The notes under the pieces were generated by a model that was not told the DNA's origin, made no database searches, and saw nothing but the letters and a program-made list of their open reading frames with translations. DNA of 64,000 nucleotides, taken from NCBI RefSeq assembly GCF_017742215.1, contig NZ_JAGHKP010000004.1, positions 1 through 64,000 on the forward strand, read 5' to 3'. How positions within the stretch are numbered: the first letter of the stretch is position 1; every line of letters begins with the position of its first letter. Of the stretch, positions 41,759 through 50,821 are shown piece by piece. Source of the DNA: Chitinophaga chungangae. GTDB taxonomy: Bacteria > Bacteroidota > Bacteroidia > Chitinophagales > Chitinophagaceae. A program made the position numbers and the translations under genes.

Positions 41759-44700
41759 ATGGAACGCAAGTGTATTCATTTTTTTGCTGCACTGCTCCTT
41801 GCCATGTGTATTGCCCTAACGCTCCCGTTCTCGTCTTACGCCCAGGCCCAGCCAGTGGTTACAGGACTAGTGGTAGAAAAAGGTACCAACACCGCCATGA
41901 AGGGAGTGACAGTGACTGTCAAAAACAGCAACCGTAAAACTTATACCGGCGACGATGGCCGCTATTCCATCAATGCCGGTCCCGCGGACATTCTCGTGTT
42001 TACTTTCATCAGCATGGAAGCGGTGGAAGAAAACGTAGCGGGAAGATCTACCGTCAACATCACCATGCAAACCAAAGAATCCGCTCTCGGCGAAGTGGTG
42101 GTGATCGGCTACAATACCATCCGTAAAAAGGACCTGACCGGCGCGGTAGGGCAGGCGAATGTAAAAGACATGAGCAAAGCGCCCGTGGCGAGTTTCACGG
42201 AAGCGCTGGCGGGGCGTGTTGCCGGCGTGCAGGTATCCAGCGCGGACGGGCAGCCAGGCGCCGGGGTGAACATCGTGATACGCGGGCCCGGCTCGCTTAC
42301 GCAGGACGTTGCGCCACTGTATGTGATAGACGGTTTCCCTGTGGAAGACCTCGATCCCGCCACCCTGAACATGGACGACATCGAATCGCTGTCTATCCTA
42401 AAAGACGCGTCTTCCACGGCCATCTACGGCTCCCGCGCGGCCAACGGCGTAGTGCTGATCCAAACAAAAAGAGGAAGGGCCGGGAAACCCACCATCTCCT
42501 TCGGCGTTTCCACCGGCTTCCAGCTGGAAAGAAAAAAGATGGAACTGATGAGCCCTTACGAGTACATCAAATATCAGCTGGAAAGGTTCCCTTCCACCAG
42601 CGAAGGCTGGCGTTACCTCGCGGAAGGTAAAACGCTGGAAGATTATAAAAACGTAAAAGGAGAAGACTTCCAGGACTACGTTTTCACCCGGGGAAAAGTA
42701 GACATCTACAACCTCGCGATCAGGGGCGGCAACGAGCAGACGAAATACTCCGTTTCCGGCTCGCTGTTCGACCAGGACGGCATCATCATCAACACCGGCC
42801 TGAAACGTTACACCGCCCGCATCGGCCTGGACCATACCGTGAGCAAACGCATCAAGGTCGGGTTTACCGCCGGTTATTCCGATGTTACCACCTGGGGCCA
42901 GCCCATCAGCAGCACGCCCACCAGCAGCACTTCCAGCTACGTAATGTTCCGCACCTGGGCCTACCGCCCCATCGGTTTCCCGGATTCGGACGTGAACCTC
43001 GTGGAAGAAGATGCGGACGGCACCTCCGTGAACGCCAGCGATTTCCGCATCAACCCGGTGAGGGACCTCGAAAACCAATATCAGTATAATTACAACAAAC
43101 AATTCGAAGGGCTGGGCAATGTAAGCGTAGACATCATCGACGGGCTGGTGCTGAAAGTGAGCGGCGGTGTGAGAAGAAATAATTACCAGTACGACAAATT
43201 CTTCAACTCCAAGACCACCAAAGGCAGCCCCACGAACCCCAATAACCAGGACGGCGTGAACGGTTCCATCCTTCATACCGAAACCAGCAGCTGGTCTAAC
43301 GAAAACACGCTGACCTACACAAAAACGATCCGGGAGAAACATACGCTCACCGCGCTCGGGCTGCTCAGTTTTCAGAAAAACGAATTGTCGTCAGACGGGT
43401 ATTCCAGCAGGCTGCTGCCCAACGAAAAACTCGGCATCGCCGGGTTGAACGATGGCGTAGCATACAATCCCGTGGCCACGCGCTCGCTCAACTCCCGCCA
43501 AAGCTACGGCGGCAGGATCGATTACAATTACGATTCGAGATACATGCTAACGCTTACTTTCCGGGCAGACGGCTCGTCGAAGTTCGCGCCCGCCAACCGC
43601 TGGGGATATTTCCCGGGAGCGGCCGTGGCGTGGAATATGCAGAATGAAAGATTTTTCGAGGACGCCAAAAGGATCGTCAGCACGTCGAAACTCCGCGGCA
43701 GCTTCGGCGTAGTGGGCAACGACCGTGTAGGCGATTTCAGTTACATTTCGGCGCTCACTACGAACATCAACGGTTATTCCTTCCAGAATGCCACGCCATT
43801 GCTGATGGTGTACCAGTCCAACCTCGGCAACGTAGACCTGACCTGGGAACGCACCACGTCGACAGACATCGGGTATGAGCTGGGATTGTTCAATAACCGC
43901 ATCGAACTTACGGCGGACGTGTACAAACGCACGACGGACAACCTGCTGCTCAATGCGCAGCTGCCGCCTACCATCGGTTTTTCCAGCGCCTATAAAAACA
44001 TCGGGAAGATCGAGAACAAGGGGCTGGAACTGACGCTCAACGCCGGCGTGATCTCCACGAAAGATTTCAGCTGGGAAAGCAGCATCAATATTTCTTTCAA
44101 CAAAAACAAAGTACTCGCGCTCACCGAAGGCCAGCGTTCGCTGGACAATGCCGTGTCTACCGACGTGAATTACAGCGATAACCTGTACACGTCCGAGATC
44201 GGCAAACCTTCCGGCATGATGGTAGGGTATATCTGGGAAGGCAATTACCAGTATTCGGATTTCGACAACCCGGCGCCTGACGTGTACGTGCTGAAGCCGG
44301 ACGTGCCCGCGAACGGCAGGCCGCGCAACACCATCCGGCCGGGCGACATCAAATACCGTGACCTCAACGGAGACGGCAATGTGAATGCGGACGACAAAAC
44401 GATCATCGGGAGAGGCCAGCCGATACACACCGGCGGTTTCGTGAACAACTTCCGTTACAAGGGTTTCAGCCTGAACGTGTTTTTCCAGTGGTCGTACGGC
44501 GCGGACATTTACAATGCGAACCGCATCACGTTTGAAGGCAATACCAACGGCCGCCGCAACATGAACCAGTTCGCCAGTTATGTCAACCGCTGGACACCTG
44601 AGAACCAGACCAACGAACATTTCCGTGCGGGCGGCGAAGGGGTGATCGGCTACCATTCCTCCAAATACCTGGAAGACGGGTCGTACCTGCGGTTGAAAAC

Positions 44701-44920
44701 ATTGTCGCTGGACTATTCGCTGCCTTCAGCCCTGCTGAAAAAAGTGTACATGTCCAACCTGAGCCTCAACGTAGCGATGCAGAACCTTTTCACCTGGACG
44801 AAATACACCGGGCTGGACCCCGAGGTATCTACCCGCGGCAATATCCTTACGCCCGGGTACGATTATTCGGCGTACCCGCAGGCGAGAACGATCACTTTTG
44901 GTCTGAAAGCAAACTTCTAA
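41759..44920 (+). CDS. SusC/RagA-type TonB-dependent outer-membrane transporter A
   Basis: From the ATG at 41759 the product has 1053 residues and a signal peptide ending near SYAQAQP. It then has the carboxypeptidase-like N-terminal domain (VVTGLVVEKGTNTAMKGVTV), plug motifs (LYVIDGFPVEDLD, SLSILKDASSTAIYGSRAAN, NGVVLIQTKRG), and a barrel ending in the aromatic TFGLKANF. SusC proteins import large glycans or peptides across the outer membrane with a SusD lid. The SusD partner follows by 20 bases. The frame is open to a GTG at 41708, but the ATG fits the signal peptide. Confidence 0.95.
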   Translation: MERKCIHFFAALLLAMCIALTLPFSSYAQAQPVVTGLVVEKGTNTAMKGVTVTVKNSNRKTYTGDDGRYSINAGPADILVFTFISMEAVEENVAGRSTVNITMQTKESALGEVVVIGYNTIRKKDLTGAVGQANVKDMSKAPVASFTEALAGRVAGVQVSSADGQPGAGVNIVIRGPGSLTQDVAPLYVIDGFPVEDLDPATLNMDDIESLSILKDASSTAIYGSRAANGVVLIQTKRGRAGKPTISFGVSTGFQLERKKMELMSPYEYIKYQLERFPSTSEGWRYLAEGKTLEDYKNVKGEDFQDYVFTRGKVDIYNLAIRGGNEQTKYSVSGSLFDQDGIIINTGLKRYTARIGLDHTVSKRIKVGFTAGYSDVTTWGQPISSTPTSSTSSYVMFRTWAYRPIGFPDSDVNLVEEDADGTSVNASDFRINPVRDLENQYQYNYNKQFEGLGNVSVDIIDGLVLKVSGGVRRNNYQYDKFFNSKTTKGSPTNPNNQDGVNGSILHTETSSWSNENTLTYTKTIREKHTLTALGLLSFQKNELSSDGYSSRLLPNEKLGIAGLNDGVAYNPVATRSLNSRQSYGGRIDYNYDSRYMLTLTFRADGSSKFAPANRWGYFPGAAVAWNMQNERFFEDAKRIVSTSKLRGSFGVVGNDRVGDFSYISALTTNINGYSFQNATPLLMVYQSNLGNVDLTWERTTSTDIGYELGLFNNRIELTADVYKRTTDNLLLNAQLPPTIGFSSAYKNIGKIENKGLELTLNAGVISTKDFSWESSINISFNKNKVLALTEGQRSLDNAVSTDVNYSDNLYTSEIGKPSGMMVGYIWEGNYQYSDFDNPAPDVYVLKPDVPANGRPRNTIRPGDIKYRDLNGDGNVNADDKTIIGRGQPIHTGGFVNNFRYKGFSLNVFFQWSYGADIYNANRITFEGNTNGRRNMNQFASYVNRWTPENQTNEHFRAGGEGVIGYHSSKYLEDGSYLRLKTLSLDYSLPSALLKKVYMSNLSLNVAMQNLFTWTKYTGLDPEVSTRGNILTPGYDYSAYPQARTITFGLKANF

Positions 44921-44940
44921 ATCGCTTAAAATCTTCAGGT

Positions 44941-46773
44941 ATGAAAATCAGATATTTCATTTTACTGGGTTTTATCCTTCTTTCTTCAGGTTCGTGTAAA
45001 GATTTTCTCGATACAAAACCGGAAGACGCGCTATTCCCCGGCAATTATTATCAAACCGCCGAAGAGCTGGACTATGCGCTCACCGCGGTATATCATACAT
45101 TAGGCTCAGACCCTACCTATGGCAACAACCTGCTGTACCTCCTCGGCTGGACGGCCGACGAAGGTTTCATGAACCGCAGCAGCATCGCCACCGGCGCGTT
45201 CCGGCTGAACCATTCGCCCGGCGATACCTACGTAACCGCGTTCTGGCGCGAGCTGTACAATGGCATCAACCGTGCGAACATTTTACTGGAGAACGTAGAC
45301 AACAACCTATCGATCCCCGAGGAAAAACGGCGAACGGTGAAAGGCGAAGCGCTTTTCCTGCGCGGGTATCTTTATTTCCTGCTCGTGCAGAACTTCGGCG
45401 GCGTGCCGATTAAGGTTACTTCCAGCAAATCCGCTGTAGACGTGCATATCCAGCGAAACACGGTGAAAGAAACTTACGAACAGGTATTAAAAGACATGAC
45501 CGAAGCGGAAGGGCTGGTACAGGACATTTCGACGCTGGGCTTCGGGGGAAGGGTGTCTAAATCCGCCGTGCGCGGCATTTTGATGAGGGTGAACCTCTAT
45601 ATGGCCGGTTACCCGCTGAAAGAAACCGCGCGTTACCAGGAAGTGATCAAATGGGGCGACAAGATCATGCAGGACGGCGCCTCCGGGCATGCCATGAACC
45701 CCAGTTTCTCCAATATTTTCATCACCATCGCGCAGGAGAAATACGACATTAAAGAAAGCATCTGGGAAGTGGAATTTATCGGCAACAGTTCGGAAGTATA
45801 CAACGAAACCGGCCGCAATGGCTGGATCAACGGTATCGCCACGCCGAATACCAACACCGGCCGGTCTGACGGGTACATGACCTGGACGGCGAAACTCTAC
45901 AACAGCTACGAGCCCGGCGACCTGCGCAAATACTGGTGCATCCCGCATTTCAACTATGCTGCGTTGCCCGCTGCCGCCGGTACCAAAACGCTGGTAAGCG
46001 AAAACTTTTCAGAAGCAACGAAATACGCCCGCACGCCCGGCAAGTTCAGAAGGGAATTTGAAACGCAGATACCCAAAAGCGCCACGCGTTCGCCCATCAA
46101 CGTGCCCCTGCTGCGTTACACCGATGTGGTGATGATGTACGCCGAAGCGCTGAATGAAATACAAGGCCCCGTGCAGCAGGCCGTAAGCCTGGTGAACCAG
46201 GTAAGGCGCAGAAGCTGGTCTACCGGCATCAAAAGTTTCACCGTCACCAACGGCGGCAGCGGCTATACCGCCGCGCCCGCGGTAACCATTTCCGGCAACG
46301 GCGGCGCTTCCGCGAAAGCCGTGCTCACCAACGGCGTAGTAACCGGCATCGCGCTGGACCGAGACCCGACGGGCGTTACGTATTCGCTGGCCGGCACTTA
46401 CACGTCGGTGCCCACCGTTACGCTCAGCGGCGGAGACGGTTCCGGCGCACAGGCCACCGCGGAAATATTCCGGCTCGAAGACGCGGACGTAAAACCCGCC
46501 TTCACCGCATCCAAAGAAACATTCCGGAAATTCATACAGGACGAAAGGATGCGCGAGTTCAATTTCGAGAACATGCGCCGTTCGGACCTTTTGCGCTGGG
46601 AAATTTACGACCAGGTGAACCGCGATATGGCGGCAATTATGACCACGGATATTCCCGGCTCGGTGTTCATCACCTACTATGGCAATATGGAATCGCCGAA
46701 ACACCTGCTGCTGCCTATTCCCAGCGCTGAAATGGTGACGAACAACAAAATGGTGCAGAACCCGGGTTGGTAA
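44941..46773 (+). CDS. SusD/RagB-type surface lipoprotein A with glycine-rich insert
   Basis: The 610-residue SusD protein has lipobox SSGSC (Cys19), the usual N-terminal DFLDTKPEDALFPGNYYQTA, TPR-like helices (FLRGYLYFLLVQNFGGVPIK) and the C-terminal RPS: FRKFIQDERMREFNFENMRR, DLLRWEIYDQ, HLLLPIPSAEM. It forms the lid of the SusC pore and captures the ligand. Residues about 434-508 are an insert of two Gly/Ser/Thr-rich repeats (NGGSGYTAAPAVTISGNGG and YTSVPTVTLSGGDGSGAQA), not normally part of SusD. The insert lies between the RRRSW and FRLEDADV segments and probably forms an exposed beta module. Confidence 0.93.
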   Translation: MKIRYFILLGFILLSSGSCKDFLDTKPEDALFPGNYYQTAEELDYALTAVYHTLGSDPTYGNNLLYLLGWTADEGFMNRSSIATGAFRLNHSPGDTYVTAFWRELYNGINRANILLENVDNNLSIPEEKRRTVKGEALFLRGYLYFLLVQNFGGVPIKVTSSKSAVDVHIQRNTVKETYEQVLKDMTEAEGLVQDISTLGFGGRVSKSAVRGILMRVNLYMAGYPLKETARYQEVIKWGDKIMQDGASGHAMNPSFSNIFITIAQEKYDIKESIWEVEFIGNSSEVYNETGRNGWINGIATPNTNTGRSDGYMTWTAKLYNSYEPGDLRKYWCIPHFNYAALPAAAGTKTLVSENFSEATKYARTPGKFRREFETQIPKSATRSPINVPLLRYTDVVMMYAEALNEIQGPVQQAVSLVNQVRRRSWSTGIKSFTVTNGGSGYTAAPAVTISGNGGASAKAVLTNGVVTGIALDRDPTGVTYSLAGTYTSVPTVTLSGGDGSGAQATAEIFRLEDADVKPAFTASKETFRKFIQDERMREFNFENMRRSDLLRWEIYDQVNRDMAAIMTTDIPGSVFITYYGNMESPKHLLLPIPSAEMVTNNKMVQNPGW

Positions 46774-46793
46774 ACATCAAAAAAGAAATTTTT

Positions 46794-47864
46794 ATGCAGT
46801 ACAAATTCATATGGCTGATATGCCTCGTGCTCACGGTAAGCGCCTGCTCGGAAAAGCTCGGCGAGATCCCGGAACCGCAGCTGCAAGTGAAAGTGGACAA
46901 AACTACTTTCAGCGTGGATGAACCGGTGGTATTCACGTTTTCCGGCGACCAGACGAACATATCTTTTTATTCCGGCGAAGTGTTCAACGACTACGCTTTT
47001 AAAGACGGCCGCACGGTAGACCTTGCCGGGCAGGGCGCCACGCTCGATTTTTTTTCGCAGTTGTCCGGCACCGGCACGCAAACCGGGCAGGTAAGCGTGT
47101 GGTTATCTAACAACTACAGCGGCGCCGGCGATCTTGCCAGCGTAAAAGCCGCCGCATGGACGGACGTGACCAGCAGCTTCACCCTTGCTACAGCCGCTAC
47201 CAACGTGGCTTCCGGCAAACTGGACGTGAGCGGATGGGTGGCGGACGGCAAGCCGCTTTTCATCGGTTTTAAATACATCACCAAACCGCAGGCCGTGAAC
47301 GGGCTGGCGCGGGTATGGTGGATACAAAGCCTTGCAGTGCGGAGCAAAGCCGAAGCGCTGGGCGGGAAAGAACTTTTGCTCACCGACCAGGAAAATGCGG
47401 GCTTCAGAACGATCGACCAGTTTCCGGCAGATGCGCCGTCGCTTACAACGATCTCGGCTACACGCGTTACGCTGCTGGGCAACAAATACAAAGATCCGCT
47501 GGATTCCATCTACAACCCGGATTATTCCATCTACGACCCGAATAACCCGATCTACGACCCGAAAAGCCCGACGTACCAGCCCACAGCAAGGCCGCCGGTA
47601 TTTGTGCCTTATGACCCGAACAGTCCGTACAACGATCCCGCGACCGAAACCTGGGTAATTTCCAAAGCGATAACGGAGGGCAAGATAAACCTCGGGCCAG
47701 ACAAGGCGGTGTCCATCAAGGGCATCAACCTCGACGTGCTCGACAATTACACGTACACTTATAAAACGCCCGGCAAATACAACGTATATTTTGTAGCCAA
47801 AAACCATAACATCGACGGGGAAAAAACGGTAGTGCGCCAGCTGGAGCTTACCATTACGCCCTGA
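46794..47864 (+). CDS. DUF5017-type surface lipoprotein
   Basis: Starting at the ATG at 46794 the protein has 356 residues and lipobox TVSAC (Cys18 or so). The N-terminal part (VDKTTFSVDEPVVFTFSGDQ, then SFYSGEVFNDY) and the middle (WVADGKPLFIGFKYITKP) are like DUF5017 proteins found after SusD genes, which probably bind the substrate at the cell surface. A distinct segment at about residues 245-290 repeats a Tyr-Asp-Pro-Asn unit (YNPDYSIYDPNNPIYDPKSP and PYDPNSPYNDPA). The end is PKD-like (YTYKTPGKYNVYFVAKNHN). It follows SusD by 20 bases and is part of the same transcript. Confidence 0.8.
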   Translation: MQYKFIWLICLVLTVSACSEKLGEIPEPQLQVKVDKTTFSVDEPVVFTFSGDQTNISFYSGEVFNDYAFKDGRTVDLAGQGATLDFFSQLSGTGTQTGQVSVWLSNNYSGAGDLASVKAAAWTDVTSSFTLATAATNVASGKLDVSGWVADGKPLFIGFKYITKPQAVNGLARVWWIQSLAVRSKAEALGGKELLLTDQENAGFRTIDQFPADAPSLTTISATRVTLLGNKYKDPLDSIYNPDYSIYDPNNPIYDPKSPTYQPTARPPVFVPYDPNSPYNDPATETWVISKAITEGKINLGPDKAVSIKGINLDVLDNYTYTYKTPGKYNVYFVAKNHNIDGEKTVVRQLELTITP

Positions 47865-47876
47865 TAAAAACAGCTC

Positions 47877-48809
47877 ATGAACAGAAGGAATTTCGTCAGG
47901 AACATGGCAGGTTCCGCTTCCGGCATTCTTTTGGGAAGCGGCCTGCTGCAGGCTTCGGCCGCGGAAACGCCCGCTCATGCAACGGCAGGCGGCAGCGCGG
48001 AAGCACGCATCAAAAAAATGATGAGTTACCGCAAGCTCGACGCGCATGTGCACCTCGGCCTGTCTAACGACCCGCCCGAACTGAATGTCGACTTCGCGGA
48101 ACGTCTCGGCATCGACCGGATGTACCTCTCCAAACCCGTTACCCGCGGCCCCGGCGCGCCGGAAGATTTCCGCGCCTGCAACGACGTGATCCTGAAAGCG
48201 ATGAAAAAATATCCCAACAGGCTTTCCGGCATGCTCACGCTCAACCCGCAATTCCCGAAAGAATCGCTGGAAGAGATCAAACGCTGCACCGGCGAAGGAA
48301 TGACGGGCATCAAGGTATATTACCAGGTGAAGATCAACGACCCGCTGTTTTATCCCATCATCGAAAAAGCGATAGCGCTGAAAATGATCATCCTCATGCA
48401 CGCCGAAGCGTCGCTGGGCATTGCGGGCTACCGCATGAAGTACGACCAGAAGATCAAACCGCTGGTGTCCCGCCCGGAAGATTTCATCGAGGCCGCCACG
48501 CGATACCCGGAAGCGATGCTGCAATACGCGCACACCGGCGGCGGTCCGGACTGGGAGTACGCCTGCAAGGCGCTTCGTCATCATAAAAATGTATATGTGG
48601 ACGTTTCCGGGAGCAACAACGAGAACAATATGGTGGAGTTCGCCGTGAAAACGCTGGGCGTGGAAAGAGTGCTCTTCGGCTCGGACAACATGTATTATCA
48701 ATCCGTGGGAAAGATCATGGATGCACGGCTGACGGAAGAAGACAAAAAGAAAATATTCTTTGACAATTACAATAACATTCTGAAGAAAGGAGGCCATCAT
48801 GTTGATTGA
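47877..48809 (+). CDS. Tat-exported amidohydrolase family 2 protein
   Basis: The 310-residue protein has a twin-arginine signal (MNRRNFVRNMAGSASGILLG) and a metal-dependent TIM-barrel hydrolase domain of amidohydrolase family 2. The HxH metal motif is in KLDAHVHLGL, a further His in IILMHAEASLG, another in QYAHTGGGP, and the late Asp in RVLFGSDNMYYQ. Such enzymes hydrolyse or decarboxylate small cyclic or carboxylated compounds. It lies 12 bases after the DUF5017 gene and overlaps the next gene by 11 bases. Its substrate is likely a product of the same catabolic route, but cannot be named from sequence. Confidence 0.85.
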   Translation: MNRRNFVRNMAGSASGILLGSGLLQASAAETPAHATAGGSAEARIKKMMSYRKLDAHVHLGLSNDPPELNVDFAERLGIDRMYLSKPVTRGPGAPEDFRACNDVILKAMKKYPNRLSGMLTLNPQFPKESLEEIKRCTGEGMTGIKVYYQVKINDPLFYPIIEKAIALKMIILMHAEASLGIAGYRMKYDQKIKPLVSRPEDFIEAATRYPEAMLQYAHTGGGPDWEYACKALRHHKNVYVDVSGSNNENNMVEFAVKTLGVERVLFGSDNMYYQSVGKIMDARLTEEDKKKIFFDNYNNILKKGGHHVD

Positions 48810-49584
48810 CATCAATGCTTACACCGGGCACTGGCCATTCAAGCAGCTGCACGGCAATACCTGCGACGGGCTTCTCGAAAGGATGAAGGAGTACGGCACG
48901 GACCTGTCTGTGATCACGAACCTGCATGGCGTATTTTACAAGAACACACAATCTGCCAACGACGAACTGTACCGCGAAGTGCGTTCCAAAAGGGCGTTTA
49001 ACGACCGTTTTCTTCCCTTCGGCATTATCAATCCCATTTACGCCGGCTGGAAGGATGATTTTAATACCTGTGTGAAGGACTACGGCATGAAAGGCATCCG
49101 TGTTTTCCCCAATTACCATGATTATACCATCGACGATCCTAACCTGGTGGAGCTGGTGAAAATGGCGAGGGACGCGGATGTTGCCGTAGCGCTCACCATG
49201 CGCGTCGTAGACAGCCGGCAGCGTTCCTGGATGGACCTTTCCACGGAATGGCCAATGAAAGACTACCTGCCGCTGCTGCGCGCCGTGCCCGACGCAAAGT
49301 TCATGCTGCTGAACCTCGGCACCAACATGGCATTGTCCGACGAAGACGTGAAAACCATCAAAGACGGGAACGTGCTGATAGACACGTCCGGCCGATACAT
49401 TACGCATTTTGCGAATTATGTGAAACGTTTCGGCAAAGAGAAGTTTGCTTTCGGCACGCACTTCCCCGTGCTCGATTATTACAGCGGGCTGTTGCGGATA
49501 GAATCGTTGCGGAAAGAAGAAGCGAACGAAGAAGACAGGGAACTGTTCAGGCATCTCAACGTGAAGCGCTTCCTCAAGCTCTAG
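48799..49584 (+). CDS. Amidohydrolase-fold protein lacking the HxH motif
   Basis: The 261-residue product is related to amidohydrolase family 2, with strands such as DLSVITNLHGV, KGIRVFPNYHDY, VAVALTMRVVD, NVLIDTSGRYI and FAFGTHFPVLDYYSG. At the N-terminus, where HxH is expected, it reads IDINAYTGHWPF, so one or both metal ligands are missing. There is no signal peptide, in contrast to the Tat-exported partner that overlaps it by 11 bases. It could be a metal-free enzyme or a non-catalytic partner that is carried along by the Tat substrate, but this is a guess. Confidence 0.78.
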   Translation: MLIDINAYTGHWPFKQLHGNTCDGLLERMKEYGTDLSVITNLHGVFYKNTQSANDELYREVRSKRAFNDRFLPFGIINPIYAGWKDDFNTCVKDYGMKGIRVFPNYHDYTIDDPNLVELVKMARDADVAVALTMRVVDSRQRSWMDLSTEWPMKDYLPLLRAVPDAKFMLLNLGTNMALSDEDVKTIKDGNVLIDTSGRYITHFANYVKRFGKEKFAFGTHFPVLDYYSGLLRIESLRKEEANEEDRELFRHLNVKRFLKL

Positions 49585-49652
49585 GTATGCCTTCCCGGGA
49601 TATTTTTTCCTATTTTCGGGCCGGGGATCATTGTCCTAACCGCTAAAATGCC

Positions 49653-50729
49653 ATGAAATCATCCAATAACGCAAAAAAGGAGCAACAGTTGTCGGGAATC
49701 AAGGAGATTGCCAGGAGGGCGAACGTGTCGATCGCTACGGTCGACCGTGTGATCCACGACCGGCCGGGCCTGGCGCCAAGCACGAAAGAAAAGGTACTGA
49801 AGATCATCAAGGAACTGAATTACCAGCCCAATATTCATGCGCGCCGCCTGAGCCTGGCAAAACAATTCAGGATCGCCACGCTGATTCCCGTGCGGTCGAA
49901 AGAGACGAGTTTCTGGGAAGGGCCGCTGAAAGGGATCGAAATGGCTTCCGCGGAGATCAGCCAGTACGGCGCAACGGTGGAGAAATTTTTTTACGACCAG
50001 GAATCCGTGGCGTCTTTTCAACAACAGGCCAACCTGCTGCTGAAATCCAAGCCGGACGGGCTTTTGTTCGCTCCTGCTTTTATGGACGAATCGGTGCTGT
50101 TCGTACAGAAATGCCAGAAACTGGGCATTCCTTACGTGCTGATGGATTCCGACCTGCCCGGCGAAAACAGCCTGGCGTATATCGGGCCGAACCAGAACGC
50201 CAGCGGCAGCCTGGCCGCGCACCTGATCAGTTACCTGGTGGAGAAAGACGACAGCATCCTGATCGTGAATATTTCGAAAGAGCTGGACGACCAGCATCAC
50301 CTGCTGAAAAAGGAAGAAGGTTTCAGGAATTATTTCCGGACGCATCGCTGGGATAACCAGATATTAAAGATCAACATCAGCAAAACCGATCCGAAGTCCA
50401 TCGAAAAAGGCCTGGCGGGGATGTTCAAAGACCATCCCAATATCAGGGTGGTGTTTGTGACCAACTCGCGTGTGTCGAACGTAGCGGCTTTCGTGGAAAA
50501 GCTGGACAGGAAAGTGATATTGATGGGATACGATTTTGTGAACGAAAACATCGAGTATATCGAAAAAGGTGTGATCGACTTCCTGATCTGCCAGAAACCG
50601 CTGGAGCAGGCTTACAAAGGCGTGATGACGTTGTACCAGCACCTGGCCATTTCTTTCCCGGTGAAAAAAGTGACGTTTATGCCGATCGATATCATCACGC
50701 GGGAGAATTATAGTTTTTACAATTACTGA
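49653..50729 (+). CDS. LacI-family transcription regulator
   Basis: The 358-residue protein has an N-terminal LacI helix-turn-helix (GIKEIARRANVSIATVDRVI, then HDRPGLAPSTKEKVLKIIKE) with the hinge region NYQPNIHARRLS, and a periplasmic-binding-protein-like effector domain of about 280 residues (PDGLLFAPAFMDESVLF, VILMGYDFVNENIEYI). LacI proteins bind palindromes with a central CG and release them when a sugar binds. Perfect CGGTAACGTTACCG palindromes lie 44 bases after its stop and before susC-B, so it is the likely regulator of the island. It sits between the amidohydrolase operon and aminotransferase B. A hairpin terminator follows. Confidence 0.93.
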   Translation: MKSSNNAKKEQQLSGIKEIARRANVSIATVDRVIHDRPGLAPSTKEKVLKIIKELNYQPNIHARRLSLAKQFRIATLIPVRSKETSFWEGPLKGIEMASAEISQYGATVEKFFYDQESVASFQQQANLLLKSKPDGLLFAPAFMDESVLFVQKCQKLGIPYVLMDSDLPGENSLAYIGPNQNASGSLAAHLISYLVEKDDSILIVNISKELDDQHHLLKKEEGFRNYFRTHRWDNQILKINISKTDPKSIEKGLAGMFKDHPNIRVVFVTNSRVSNVAAFVEKLDRKVILMGYDFVNENIEYIEKGVIDFLICQKPLEQAYKGVMTLYQHLAISFPVKKVTFMPIDIITRENYSFYNY

Positions 50730-50737
50730 TAACGATA

Positions 50738-50762
50738 AAAGCGGGCGAGCCCCGCTCTTTTC
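50738..50762 (+). terminator. Terminator after LacI gene
   Basis: Short stem AGCGGG / CCCGCT with loop CGAGC, followed by CTTTTC. It separates the regulator transcript from the operator and the next operon. Confidence 0.55.
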
Positions 50763-50772
50763 AGGGCTTGAT

Positions 50773-50788
50773 CCGGTAACGTTACCGG
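50773..50788. promoter_or_regulatory. LacI operator, perfect palindrome
   Basis: CCGGTAACGTTACCGG is a perfect 16-base palindrome with a central CG, 33 bases before the start of aminotransferase B. It is the best copy in the window. Confidence 0.85.
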
Positions 50789-50821
50789 GTGTGTGGAAGG
50801 ATCACTTTTACAAGCTATCGT

